A DNA stretch of 64,000 bases from Bog-950 sp964423405 (GTDB lineage: Bacteria; Bacteroidota; Bacteroidia; Chitinophagales; LD1): the NCBI GenBank assembly GCA_964423405.1, contig CAYREY010000008.1, positions 1-64,000 of the forward strand, given 5' to 3'. Made by a program: the position numbers and the translations under genes. How positions within the stretch are numbered: position 1 is the stretch's first letter; every line of letters starts with the position of its first letter. The notes under the pieces are model-generated. The model saw nothing but the letters and a program-made list of their open reading frames with translations, was not told the DNA's origin and ran no database searches. Of the stretch, positions 1 through 8,685 are shown piece after piece.

Positions 1-778
1 CCCGCCATAGTTCGGCGTGCCTATCCAATCCCTCTTCATTAAAGTGGCAGTTATCGTACCGGTATTCGCCACCCAGTTGGTCGGTATCGGGGCCGTTATA
101 TATTTTAAGCGAATCGTTTGCCAGGTTACGCTGTGCCTGCTGCAGCACCGTATCGGGTTCGCGTATGCAATAGGTAGCTATAGCTGGATACACCGGTGCC
201 TCTATACCTTTGCTGCGCAGGTAGCTAACCAATGTATTAAAGTTGGTCGTGTAAACCATTGCATTCTCCTGCGCCGATAAGCCACCACTATACAGCACAT
301 GGTTGCTTTCGCCCTGGTGCCAAAGCACGTGTGTTACATTCAAGCCCGCACTATCTATGTATTGCAATGTCTGCTCCAGCATTGGGTTCAGGTTGCCGCC
401 GGGTATCCATTGTTCAATTTTTGTTCCGCCAACGGCACAGGGCACTACTATTACAGTACCTGCAAAATTGCGTTCTACCAGTTTATCGGCCAGCCGGCCC
501 CATACACTGCCACCGCTACCGTTAGCGCCATACAGCGGGTCGCTGAGCGGATAGTAATTACCGGCATAAAAATTAAACACATGGGTACAGTGCGATTGGT
601 ACTTTACCTCTCCGGCATTGGCCGCGTTCGACTGGCCCATTACCAACAACACTATTGTATCGTGCACCGGTACGGCGGTATTACACTCGTGCCGGCCGGT
701 ATAAACAGGCGCATCTACCGCACAGGAAGAAAGCAGACAAACCATTAAAACAAAAGTGATTCCCTTAATTACATACAT
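1..778 (-). CDS. Secreted lipoprotein, SASA/CE6-type carbohydrate acetylesterase (3' end beyond window)
   Basis: Read on the minus strand from ATG 778-776, an open frame runs to the window edge without a stop, so the C-terminus is missing. It begins with a hydrophobic signal ending in LLSSC, a lipobox. The mature part has MGQSNAANAG (nucleophile-Ser block), GGTKIEQW, LWHQGESN and, near the edge, DNCHFNEEG, which supplies an Asp and His. This block order is that of the sialate O-acetylesterase/DUF303 and carbohydrate esterase 6 SGNH fold, so it probably removes acetyl groups from glycans while anchored in the envelope. The exact substrate cannot be read from the sequence. The downstream gene at 828-1436 is on the same strand. 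I am confident of the fold and less so of the substrate. Confidence 0.85.
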   Translation of the reverse strand, partial: MYVIKGITFVLMVCLLSSCAVDAPVYTGRHECNTAVPVHDTIVLLVMGQSNAANAGEVKYQSHCTHVFNFYAGNYYPLSDPLYGANGSGGSVWGRLADKLVERNFAGTVIVVPCAVGGTKIEQWIPGGNLNPMLEQTLQYIDSAGLNVTHVLWHQGESNHVLYSGGLSAQENAMVYTTNFNTLVSYLRSKGIEAPVYPAIATYCIREPDTVLQQAQRNLANDSLKIYNGPDTDQLGGEYRYDNCHFNEEGLDRHAELWR

Positions 779-827
779 ATGCCAGCATTGCTACACAAAC
801 ATACTATGCTTATTCATTTCGCACCAA

Positions 828-1436
828 CTAATTACCATAAGCGGTTGCGCGCTTATCTGCCGGTACAAAGTTGGTAATAAACGCTGCCGAAGGATTGATA
901 GCCGGTACTTTCTGTTTGTAATAACCCGGCATTAGTTGTAGCGGAAAAGGCACCAGCGCCACATTCAGTTTCCATTTATCTAAAAACCGGCGGATGTAAT
1001 GCGATTGCATAGGGTCGGTGGCAATAGCAATTTTTTTAAAGCCCAGTTGCCGCGCCAGTTGTATGCCATAGTCCACATTCTCGGTAGTGTGTTGCGCGCG
1101 TTTTTCAATAAACGTGTGGGCTGCAGGTATGCCCATCGAATCGGCCATTATCTTCATAGCATATCCCTCTATATAAGGCGTGTGTACAGCACCGCCAGAA
1201 AATATGATGTTGCGGGTAATCTTTCGCTCAAACAGCCATTTGGCCCAAAGCATACGGGCTTTATATATAGGGTTTACTTTACCGGTGCTGTAGGGCACAC
1301 CGGGCACTATTATCACATCGTAGGGCGCGCCGGGCATTTCTTCGTGGCTGTTGTTGGCCATACGGTTTACCAGCCCGCACGAATTGGTAATAGTAATTAC
1401 CAGTGCACAGAGTGCAGCAAGTCGTGTTCTCTCCAT
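828..1436 (-). CDS. DUF218 (YdcF/ElyC/SanA-like) lipoprotein
   Basis: 202 aa. The N-terminus is a short signal with the lipobox-like TNSC. The body shows the DUF218 layout: YDVIIVPGVPY at about residues 39-49, IIFSGGAVH in the middle, and the family signature EKRAQHTTENVDYG, in which Glu, Thr and Asn are the conserved residues, followed by IAIATDPMQSHYIRR. DUF218 proteins are small Rossmann-like envelope proteins linked to cell-wall and envelope homeostasis; the reaction is unknown for most. It lies 49 bp upstream of the esterase lipoprotein on the same strand and could be co-transcribed. The C-terminus ends 108 residues after the SGG motif, a normal length for the family. Confidence 0.85.
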   Translation of the reverse strand: MERTRLAALCALVITITNSCGLVNRMANNSHEEMPGAPYDVIIVPGVPYSTGKVNPIYKARMLWAKWLFERKITRNIIFSGGAVHTPYIEGYAMKIMADSMGIPAAHTFIEKRAQHTTENVDYGIQLARQLGFKKIAIATDPMQSHYIRRFLDKWKLNVALVPFPLQLMPGYYKQKVPAINPSAAFITNFVPADKRATAYGN

Positions 1437-1536
1437 ATATACCGGTTTGGGTTAGGTACACGGTGTTGCATAGCTATTGGTTGCGGGTTGTATATATATA
1501 ACCGTATGGCCGCTCAATTATTGTGTAGCAGGTTGC

Positions 1537-3078
1537 TTACTTCAGTTTGCGGGCTACCCATTGGCGTACATTGCTCTCCGATACCAGTGCACGCATAGCC
1601 CGGTCCTGGCTTTTTTTAATTCCTTCGGCAAACGCTGCCAGTTGTTGCAGGGCCTGTTGCTGCTCTTTATGGTTACGTACCACCGCTACCGATGCTATCA
1701 GCTTAAGTAAAGCAAGTAACAGCTGTTGCTGTTCGGCCGAATAATTGCAGCGCGCTATGGTAATGCGCAGGTTCTCTTCGCTGTTGCGCAGGGCCCTTGC
1801 TGTAGCTTTGGTTTCTATCAGTAACATTAGCTCGGTAAATAGGTTACATAAGCGGTAGTGGTGCAATAGCCCCGCCGGTATCACCTCCTTTATCTGTTTT
1901 ACCCACTTCAGCGCTTCATTGTGTTTACCCAATACAAAGTAGCTGTCTTTTATAAGCGCAAGAAAAACTACCTCGTTGGGTATTCCAGATCCTATTCTTT
2001 CTTTTTTGTAAACCGCCACTGCATGTTCTGCCTCGCGGGCAAGGGCTGCGGTATCGTTGTTTTCTATGTATGCGTTCAGCCGGGTCATAGTAGCCGAACA
2101 AACAGCGTTGGTACTTATACGTTTATCGCCGGCATAGCGCAGGTGTTTTTGTGCCAGCGCCTCCATCTCTTTACTACCCTCCACAATTTGTTTCAGGTGT
2201 TCGGCCGGGCGCAGGGTGTTCAGGTAATTCTGGTATGCCACAAAAAACTCACCGGTGTAGCGCCGTGTATGCTGCAGCGTTTGTTGCAGCACATCTTTCT
2301 GTTGCTGGGCTATAGCTATCGCTTCGTTAGATGTTTTGTACCTCGCCACATAAAACAAAAGACTGTTCAGGGCCAGGTATTTTCCGTATGCCGAACGGCT
2401 TTGTTGTACCAGCGCCTGCAAATACTCTTCGTTAAAAACCCTGCGCGTTTTACTGTCAATTTTATCCTCTCCGGTAATGTAAGCGGTGTACATCAGGCGG
2501 TTTAAAAGCACCCGTTGTGTATAGTTGGTAAGCAGGTTATTTACCTCTGCAGCTTCATCCATCCATTCGTGCAGAGTGGCCAGTGGGGTGGCCATATCTT
2601 CTATGCTATAATTTACTTTATACCGGAAACCATCCAGCCACAAGGTATAGTACTCTTTTTGCAGCGCTACTTTCATGGTGTTTTGTAGCTGCTTTTGTGC
2701 TTCAGCCTGTAAACCTTTATCGCGTAGTATATCGGCTACGTGGTATTGTTTTATAATCTGGTACTCATCTGTATTACGGCCATGCATGTCATACAGCGAA
2801 TCGTACAACAGGTTTTTCAGTTTGTTTTTGGCACTTACAAAATAGCGCGCCACCGGCAAGCCCTTAAGGTGCTGTTTTATCAGTGCATCATCTACCGGTT
2901 TACCCTTGCGCAGTTCTGTATTAATAGCATCAAACAGCGTAAGGCACAAATTGTCGGTATTATCGTACTTCTGCGCATATATTTTAAAGTGCCTTTTCTC
3001 ATCGCTGGTCATCTTTTGTATTAACTGATATACCACCGGCGACCCTTCCCGGGCTTTCCGTTTAGTGTGTGCTGCCAT
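1537..3078 (-). CDS. Hypothetical alpha-helical protein, no recognised domain
   Basis: 513 aa from the ATG at 3078-3076 (MAAHTKRKAREGSP). An in-frame start 33 bases upstream would only add MLFCNANQNSY, which does not look like a signal. The composition is rich in Leu, Ala, Lys and Glu, with predicted amphipathic helices throughout (for example QMTSDEKRHFKIYAQ near the start and repeated Leu/Tyr/Arg heptads). It has no signal peptide and no membrane segment, so it is probably cytoplasmic. The pattern resembles TPR-like or other helical-repeat scaffold proteins seen in Bacteroidota, but I recognise no family. It ends 101 bp before the DUF218 gene. Function unknown. Confidence 0.75.
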   Translation of the reverse strand: MAAHTKRKAREGSPVVYQLIQKMTSDEKRHFKIYAQKYDNTDNLCLTLFDAINTELRKGKPVDDALIKQHLKGLPVARYFVSAKNKLKNLLYDSLYDMHGRNTDEYQIIKQYHVADILRDKGLQAEAQKQLQNTMKVALQKEYYTLWLDGFRYKVNYSIEDMATPLATLHEWMDEAAEVNNLLTNYTQRVLLNRLMYTAYITGEDKIDSKTRRVFNEEYLQALVQQSRSAYGKYLALNSLLFYVARYKTSNEAIAIAQQQKDVLQQTLQHTRRYTGEFFVAYQNYLNTLRPAEHLKQIVEGSKEMEALAQKHLRYAGDKRISTNAVCSATMTRLNAYIENNDTAALAREAEHAVAVYKKERIGSGIPNEVVFLALIKDSYFVLGKHNEALKWVKQIKEVIPAGLLHHYRLCNLFTELMLLIETKATARALRNSEENLRITIARCNYSAEQQQLLLALLKLIASVAVVRNHKEQQQALQQLAAFAEGIKKSQDRAMRALVSESNVRQWVARKLK

Positions 3079-3441
3079 GTAGCTGTTTTGGTTTGCGTTA
3101 CAAAATAACAATTTCTAAAAAGTGATTATAAACTGAATCTGGGCTTTAAAAAATAGTTCGTTCATAGGGCAAAACGCGTTGCAAGTAGCCTCTCTGAAGT
3201 TGTATTTTATGCCAACCTTGTTGCAAACAAAACACAGCAGGAATAGGGTACAAGTTTTCTGAAACCTAATATTGAACTTACCTGCAAAACATAGCATTAT
3301 CAAACTGTTTATGTTAAACAAACCAGAATTGGCGGCTTATTACTCCCAAACCATTACCATAAAAGCAAGCGGATCTGAGGTTGCTATTGAGTAATTCCGG
3401 TACGCAGAAAAGTGATTTTAAATCCCCAATAAATAAATACC
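3079..3441. other. Intergenic region between divergent genes
   Basis: 363 bp, AT-rich, between the divergently transcribed helical protein gene and the collagen-like gene. It should contain both promoters, but I find no convincing TTTG-N19-TAnnTTTG pair. A 68-codon minus-strand frame (3115-3321) is open but lacks any domain-like or signal-like character, and I do not count it as a gene. Confidence 0.5.
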
Positions 3442-5474
3442 ATGCACAGAAAGGTTACTCTATCATTACGGCTTACAGCATTGTGGCTACTGCTGGGTGT
3501 TGCATTAGCACAGGCACAGGCCCCCCAAAAGCTGAACTACCAGGCAATAGTACGCGATGCTCAGGGCCAGCCGCTACAGGCTGGTGCCAACGTAAACGTA
3601 CGTTTTACCATTCACGACGGCACCCCTACCGGACCGGTAGTGTTTACCGAAACCAACGTAGCCGTTACCAATCAGTTTGGTTTAATTACCCAGGTTATAG
3701 GCGGCACCCTGCCGCTTAACATTGTTAACTGGGGCAGTGGCCCCAAATACCTGCAGGTAGAAATAGACCCTGCCGGTGGTGTTAACTTTAACGATATGGG
3801 TACCTCGCAGTTATTAAGCGTACCGTATGCATTATATGCCGAAAACGGCGGTGCCGGTAGTACCGGTGCCACGGGTGCACAGGGGCCACAAGGCCCTACC
3901 GGACCCACCGGCGTAGCGGGAGCAGCAGGCGCGCAAGGTGCTACAGGCGCACAAGGTACCGCAGGTGTTGCTGGCGCCACCGGCCCACAGGGGCCAGCTG
4001 GTGCTGCAGGGGCTACTGGTCCGCAGGGGCCTGCCGGTAACAATGGCACCGATGGGGCACAAGGCCCAACCGGCCCGCAAGGTGTACAAGGCTTACAGGG
4101 TAATACCGGTGCACAGGGCGATGCTGGGCCTACTGGTCCGCAAGGTGTAGCAGGTGTTACTGGTGCACAAGGCGATATAGGCCCTACCGGCCCAACCGGT
4201 AGCGGTGGTGGACCGACAGGACCCACCGGCGAAACCGGGCCACAAGGCTTACAGGGTAATACCGGTGTACAGGGCGAAACAGGCCCCACAGGTCCGCAAG
4301 GCGATATTGGTGTAACCGGCCCGCAGGGCGCTACCGGCGCACAAGGTGAAGTAGGCCCAACTGGCCCGCAAGGATTACAAGGTAACACCGGCCCACAAGG
4401 CGATGCCGGACCTACCGGTGCACAGGGTGAAGTGGGTCCTACCGGCCCACAAGGAGTACAAGGCTTACAGGGCAATACAGGTGCGCAGGGTTTACAAGGC
4501 CCTACCGGCGATGCAGGCCCTACCGGCCCGGGTGGTGGTGCTACAGGTCCTACCGGTCCGCAGGGTAATACCGGCGCGCAAGGCGAGGCTGGCCCCACCG
4601 GCCCACAAGGCTTACAGGGTGTACAGGGCAATACCGGTGCACAAGGTTTACAAGGCCCCACCGGCGATGCCGGACCACAAGGCGTACAGGGTGCAGTTGG
4701 GCCAACCGGCCCGCAGGGTGCACAGGGTACACAAGGTGTAGCCGGACCTACCGGTGCGCAGGGTAACACCGGACCACAGGGCTTACAAGGACCTACCGGT
4801 GCGGGTGCTACCGGACCGCAAGGCGAAACAGGCCCACAAGGTGTGCAAGGTGCTGTTGGACCTACCGGTCCGCAAGGTGCACAGGGTACACAAGGCGTAG
4901 CCGGACCTACCGGTGCGCAGGGTAACACCGGACCACAGGGCTTACAAGGACNNNNNNNNNNNNNNNNNNNNNNNNNNNNNNNNNNNNNNNNNNNNNNNNN
5001 NNNNNNNNNNNNNNNNNNNNNNNNNNNNNNNNNNNNNNNNNNNNNNNNNNNGTATCTCTTAGCAGCCCGGCTCCTTACAATTTACAGTTTCTGGGTACCA
5101 ACGGTGCCGGCTTTACTTTCGTAAGCAGCAAAGGCTATCTGGTAACTGTTACCAACCGTACTGGCTTCCCTTCTATACCTACTTACTATGCCAATACCGG
5201 TTGCTCAGGTACTTCGGTAGTATCCAGCACCAATTCAAGTATAGGTCCGGGCATAGTAGGCTACTCACCGGGTGTAGGTCTTATATATGTCGATCAGGCT
5301 GCCACTGTTCAATCGGGCACCTTCAATTACCAAAGCAATACCAGCAGCGGAAGTTGTGCGGCAGCAACGGGTACCCGCTCTACCTGGTATGTGGTGCAGC
5401 CAAACAACTCAACCGTAACCGGTGTTACGCTCGATCCTAACGCTTCTTACAACATAACCGTAACCGTACCATAG
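3442..5474 (+). CDS. Secreted collagen-like (Gly-X-Y) repeat protein, interrupted by scaffold gap
   Basis: ATG 3442 begins a signal peptide (MHRKVTLSLRLTALWLLL, cleavage near AQAQA). Residues about 28-133 form the N-terminal domain common to Bacteroidota tail-fibre-like surface proteins (KLNYQAIVRDAQGQP, FGLITQVIGG, LLSVPYALYAE). From about residue 136 to the gap at 4952 there are some 120 Gly-X-Y triplets, mostly GPTGPQG, GAQG and GLQG. After the gap, the frame beginning at 5052 encodes 140 non-repetitive residues (VSLSSPAPYNLQFLG to ITVTVP) and stops at TAG 5472. That frame differs from the upstream frame across exactly 100 N, which only means the gap length is arbitrary; one continuous protein is the simplest reading. 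It is probably a surface fibre or adhesin. A terminator follows at 5498-5526. Confidence 0.85.
4717..4951 (+). repeat. Near-identical internal collagen repeat next to the gap
   Basis: Bases 4717-4792 and 4876-4951 (76 bases each, offset 159 = 53 codons) differ at a single position. The second copy ends exactly where the N run begins, so the assembler probably broke or collapsed on this repeat. The true number of units is unknown. Confidence 0.9.
4952..5051. other. Scaffold gap (100 N) inside the collagen-like gene
   Basis: A round run of 100 N marks a gap of unknown real length. Both flanks are coding for the same kind of protein on the plus strand. Confidence 0.99.
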
Positions 5475-5497
5475 TCAGTTTTGTCCATTTCAGCAGC

Positions 5498-5526
5498 AAA
5501 CCCCATGGCGCCCGCTATGGGGTTTT
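5498..5526 (+). terminator. Intrinsic terminator after the collagen-like gene
   Basis: AAACCCCAT pairs with ATGGGGTTT (5498-5506 with 5517-5525) around a 10-base loop. The 3' arm ends in a T run. It lies 23 bp after the stop codon and may serve both strands, because the convergent SGNH gene ends at 5545. Confidence 0.75.
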
Positions 5527-5544
5527 GCATTTATGGCTACGGTA

Positions 5545-6753
5545 TTACTTAAAAATGTTGCTGTATATCTTTTCAATAAACAATTTGTACGCTTCTCGGG
5601 TAGGGTGGCCGTCGGTTTTCATCCGGTAGGCGCTGTTCTCCTGTTTCAACTGGTGCTCCAGCTCCGGAAACTGTAGCACCGTAATCGTACTGTTTAGATA
5701 TTTCAGCCAGGTGGTATCTGTAGCTATACCCGGGTACATGGCTATATAAAACCTGCCTTTCGGAAATATCCGGTAATACTCCTTTGCATTGTAGTTAACA
5801 ATAGCAGCAAACCGGTTGTAAAAGGCATCGTCAAACCGGTTCGGGTAATCAATATTAAAATAGCGCAATGTTGCCGAGGACGATAATAATTTAAGCAACC
5901 GGAACTTGAACGATGAACGTGAATGGTATTGAAGTGCTCCGCTTTCATCTATCCATACCTCAGGTGAGCTGCTGCCCCACTGCAAATAACGCAAGCCACC
6001 ATATACCCGCGATAAGTGGGGATCTATATAGGTGTAAATACATACACCGGTATCTTCTTTTATAGTAGTGTTGTTAATGCGGCTTAACCGGTTAAATAGA
6101 AAAAGCGTTTGGTGAGGGCCCCAGCCACGCATACCGTAGTTATAACTATGTATGTTGCTATCCAGTGCGGCTAGCTGTGCAGCAAATGTGGCATCGGCAG
6201 GCAGGCCCTCGCCCAGGGTTACCGAGCAACCTATAAATAGGCTGTGCATTTTATACGGGTAGCTACCTGGCTCTGCATATATTCTGCGCCCTGCCGAATC
6301 GAAACTATACGCTACATTATAAACCGTATCGCCATGCGCCACCATCACCGATTTACCACTATGCCCGGCCCACGGTGCCCAGCCCACAATTTCGGAGGGT
6401 TGGGTAAACTCTCCATCAAATGTTTGTTGCGGGCGGTTAACTACCAGCAATACCTGAAAAATGAACTCGATAAAAAACAAGGTACCGGTTAGCAAACCCA
6501 GTTGAAAGTTAACCTGTATTATGCGCAACAACCAATAATGCCAGCCACCATGTACCCTTTTTGCAACAAGTGTAACCAGTAAATGCAACAGTGTAAACAA
6601 CAATAAAAAGTTTACTAAGCTAAGGTACAGCCCATTGTCCATAACAGGTTTTGCCATCATCTTTATCAAGCCTAACACAACAAGCCCGGCAAGTATCTGC
6701 ACCGGTAGTTTCCGGTTACCGGTAGTACTAGCCATGGCGCTACTGTTTTGCAT
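5545..6753 (-). CDS. Membrane-anchored SGNH/GDSL hydrolase-like protein
   Basis: About 402 aa from ATG 6753 (MQNSSAMAS), which overlaps the end of the upstream gene by 14 bp; ATG 6735, 3 bp after that stop, is an alternative. The first 120 residues hold about three membrane segments (ILAGLVVLGLIKMM, LVNFLLLFTLLHLLVTLV, LLTGTLFFIEFIFQVLLVV). The rest is extracytoplasmic with SGNH-type blocks: FIGCSVTLGEGL (the usual nucleophile block, with Ser after Cys), NYGMRGWGP, and DGHPTREAYKLFIEKI at the C-terminus, providing Asp and His. The family includes O-acyl esterases and transferases acting on glycans or lipids. It is the last gene of a three-gene operon with an HTTM-like protein. Substrate unknown. 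Confidence 0.8.
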   Translation of the reverse strand: MQNSSAMASTTGNRKLPVQILAGLVVLGLIKMMAKPVMDNGLYLSLVNFLLLFTLLHLLVTLVAKRVHGGWHYWLLRIIQVNFQLGLLTGTLFFIEFIFQVLLVVNRPQQTFDGEFTQPSEIVGWAPWAGHSGKSVMVAHGDTVYNVAYSFDSAGRRIYAEPGSYPYKMHSLFIGCSVTLGEGLPADATFAAQLAALDSNIHSYNYGMRGWGPHQTLFLFNRLSRINNTTIKEDTGVCIYTYIDPHLSRVYGGLRYLQWGSSSPEVWIDESGALQYHSRSSFKFRLLKLLSSSATLRYFNIDYPNRFDDAFYNRFAAIVNYNAKEYYRIFPKGRFYIAMYPGIATDTTWLKYLNSTITVLQFPELEHQLKQENSAYRMKTDGHPTREAYKLFIEKIYSNIFK

Positions 6754-7621
6754 ACCAGATTTTATTATACACACTACCCAGCCCCTTGTAAATAAGCAGT
6801 GGCCCATTTAAAACAAATACAAAAACACAAAGCAGCACCGGTGGCACAAAAACAAACATCAGTATAAACAGGCTTAAATGAAATACAGCAAGTAGAATAC
6901 CGTATAGGTGTGTGTACCGTTTGCCCCAAAAACAAACAAAAGCAGCACCTTCTATTACCAGTGCCAGTGTAAGCAACACAGCGGTAAGTACCGGGTGGTT
7001 CCAGAACAACGAAAAAATCATATCGGCATATTGTTGCAGCACATCGGTACCATAGTGCACTCCAGGCCGCAGAAAACCCGACTTGGCATGTATTGCCAGT
7101 TGCTTGTTTTGTAATACCCAGCCTATACCGGCCCCCCTTAATTTACTGATAGCTGCCAGTATATAGGCCGCTGCTATTATCTGTACGCTATACTGTATCC
7201 TATCCTGCGCCAATGCTTCGTTATCGCCGGTTCTTTTATGTTTGATATACGCCACCAACTGGGCTATCAGCACGGCCGATAGTATTTCGCAGCGCCCGGC
7301 AATACCGTTCGATTCGCCGGCACTAAACACCAGTACCGACAATGCACTTAAAACGGTAAGCGATAGCAGCATCTGCTTTTCGAGGATATACAACACCGAA
7401 AACACCGCCATGCAGCTAAACAACAATACCTTTACCGCACCGGTAAGAATAATGTTGCAATCGAAAAATGCGCAAACACTTTTACCATCGCCAATATGCA
7501 CCAGCGTATTGTAAATAAACGCCGTAATAAAAAACCAGCCCGGAATAAAGAACAACTTCATCAGCTTCCATTCCTGCTGGCTATACGAGCCCGACCAATA
7601 TGAACTAGATACCGTGCTCAT
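6740..7621 (-). CDS. Polytopic membrane protein, HTTM/VKGC-like
   Basis: 293 aa from ATG 7621 (MSTVSSSYWSG); the frame could open at a TTG 9 bases earlier. There are about seven to eight hydrophobic segments. The stretch AAYILAAISKLRGAGIGWV followed by NKQLAIHA resembles the signature region of HTTM (horizontally transferred transmembrane) and vitamin-K-dependent gamma-carboxylase-like proteins, where a membrane helix precedes SK and a Trp. Family assignment is by eye only. It overlaps the upstream gene by 17 bp and the downstream SGNH gene by 14 bp, so the three are translationally coupled. DoxX-like proteins are an alternative. Confidence 0.7.
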   Translation of the reverse strand: MSTVSSSYWSGSYSQQEWKLMKLFFIPGWFFITAFIYNTLVHIGDGKSVCAFFDCNIILTGAVKVLLFSCMAVFSVLYILEKQMLLSLTVLSALSVLVFSAGESNGIAGRCEILSAVLIAQLVAYIKHKRTGDNEALAQDRIQYSVQIIAAAYILAAISKLRGAGIGWVLQNKQLAIHAKSGFLRPGVHYGTDVLQQYADMIFSLFWNHPVLTAVLLTLALVIEGAAFVCFWGKRYTHLYGILLAVFHLSLFILMFVFVPPVLLCVFVFVLNGPLLIYKGLGSVYNKIWYAKQ

Positions 7622-8051
7622 ACAATACAATATTTATATACCCCGATGAATCCATAGTGCCGTGCGATAAAACCAGTTTTAAGTAGGTATAGTTATTGGC
7701 CTTTGCGGTTTTAAAATCTACCGTTCGGTTAAATACATAATAACCCAGCTTTTCGCGTTCAGCGGCGTTGTTCTTAATATCATCGTAGCTTAACCCATGC
7801 TCGTTTAAATATGTGTGGTAATGCTTATTGATAAATGCACTGGGTAGCAGCGAGGCTTTCTTTAATGGCACCACTTTATCGTGTTCATCGGCCAGGTAAA
7901 AAACATCTGAATAATACGTGATAACCCGGTACATGGGTAAGCTAGAAAAGGGGTGTACCTCGCCAATAGCCAGCGATACAACTACATAAAAAACAGCTAG
8001 CCAGATACGGTTAAAAAGTGAGGAAGAGATATGCATTTTACCTGCCAGCAT
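7605..8051 (-). CDS. Small membrane-anchored protein, first gene of the HTTM/SGNH operon
   Basis: 148 aa from ATG 8051 (an alternative is the Met at 8036). One hydrophobic segment, IWLAVFYVVVSLAIG, at about residues 16-30 is followed by an exported domain of about 115 residues with no motif I recognise (VHPFSSLPMYRVITYYS, YLNEHGLSYDDIKNNAAERE). The domain contains no catalytic-looking cluster. Its overlap with the HTTM-like gene suggests a subunit or accessory role in the same membrane process. Function unknown. Confidence 0.7.
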   Translation of the reverse strand: MLAGKMHISSSLFNRIWLAVFYVVVSLAIGEVHPFSSLPMYRVITYYSDVFYLADEHDKVVPLKKASLLPSAFINKHYHTYLNEHGLSYDDIKNNAAEREKLGYYVFNRTVDFKTAKANNYTYLKLVLSHGTMDSSGYINIVLYEHGI

Positions 8052-8104
8052 GTAATACCGGTAAAATTAATAATTCTGTACAGCAGTATGCCTTATAAAT
8101 GCAT

Positions 8105-8585
8105 TTAATAAACCTCAAACGGCTGCATGCTGCCCCAGCCCAGGCACAGCTCATCATATTCATTATCAGCTATTTTGGTTGATAGCAGCCGCTCATTATC
8201 GGGTTTAAAACTGCGGTAAAAACCTACCGAAGGGTTAGCTGCCAGCACATACACAAAAAACGATTTATAACCCGATTTTATAAGGTTTTGTACTTCATGC
8301 ATAAATAATTTTCGCCCCAAACCCTGCCCCTGGTACTCTTTTAGCAGGTACAGGGCATACAATTCGGCATCGCAGTTAAACTCCTGTGTGCGGCACCGAC
8401 CAGCGCCGCTAAAAGCTATTACCCGGCCCTGCGGGTCTTCCATTACGTTTATGGTCCCTTTGGGGTTTTGCAGATTGTACTGCCAGTTTTTATGGCCTTT
8501 CTCAAGGGTCATGTTATCCAGGTAGCTATCGGCAATAATGCCCCGATAGGTTTGCTGCCAGCCGTGGTATTGCACGGCGGCTATG
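8105..8585 (-). CDS. GNAT N-acetyltransferase, 5' end lost in gap
   Basis: The frame is open from the gap edge (8585) to the stop at 8105. The first visible residues are IAAVQYHGWQQTYRG, which matches the usual second element of this GNAT subgroup (A-x-I-x-x-V-x-x-W-x-x-T-Y-x-G), so the GTG at 8575 is not the real start and roughly 10-20 N-terminal residues lie in the N run. The acetyl-CoA loop is visible as EYQGQGLGRKLF (Q/R-x-x-G-x-G/A), followed by VLAANPSVGFYRSF, the beta6 asparagine region. It probably acetylates a small amine or protein N-terminus; the substrate is unknown. Confidence 0.85.
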
Positions 8586-8685
8586 NNNNNNNNNNNNNNN
8601 NNNNNNNNNNNNNNNNNNNNNNNNNNNNNNNNNNNNNNNNNNNNNNNNNNNNNNNNNNNNNNNNNNNNNNNNNNNNNNNNNNNNN
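8586..8685. other. Scaffold gap (100 N)
   Basis: A run of 100 N hides the 3' end of the RND permease gene and the 5' end of the GNAT gene. The flanks share no duplicated sequence, so this looks like a true gap. Confidence 0.99.

Noticed and set aside
17..748. Plus-strand open frames in the first 750 bases
   Set aside because: They lie opposite the SASA/CE6-type esterase gene, which has a lipobox and family motifs on the minus strand.
3115..3321. 68-codon minus-strand frame in the intergenic region
   Set aside because: No signal, domain or neighbouring support, and a random-looking Cys/Phe-rich composition.
3672..4928. Long minus-strand open frame of 418 codons, rich in Pro and Cys
   Set aside because: It is the antisense of the Gly-X-Y repeats. 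Its GPVGPxxPC pattern only mirrors the triplets, and it has no sensible start or context.
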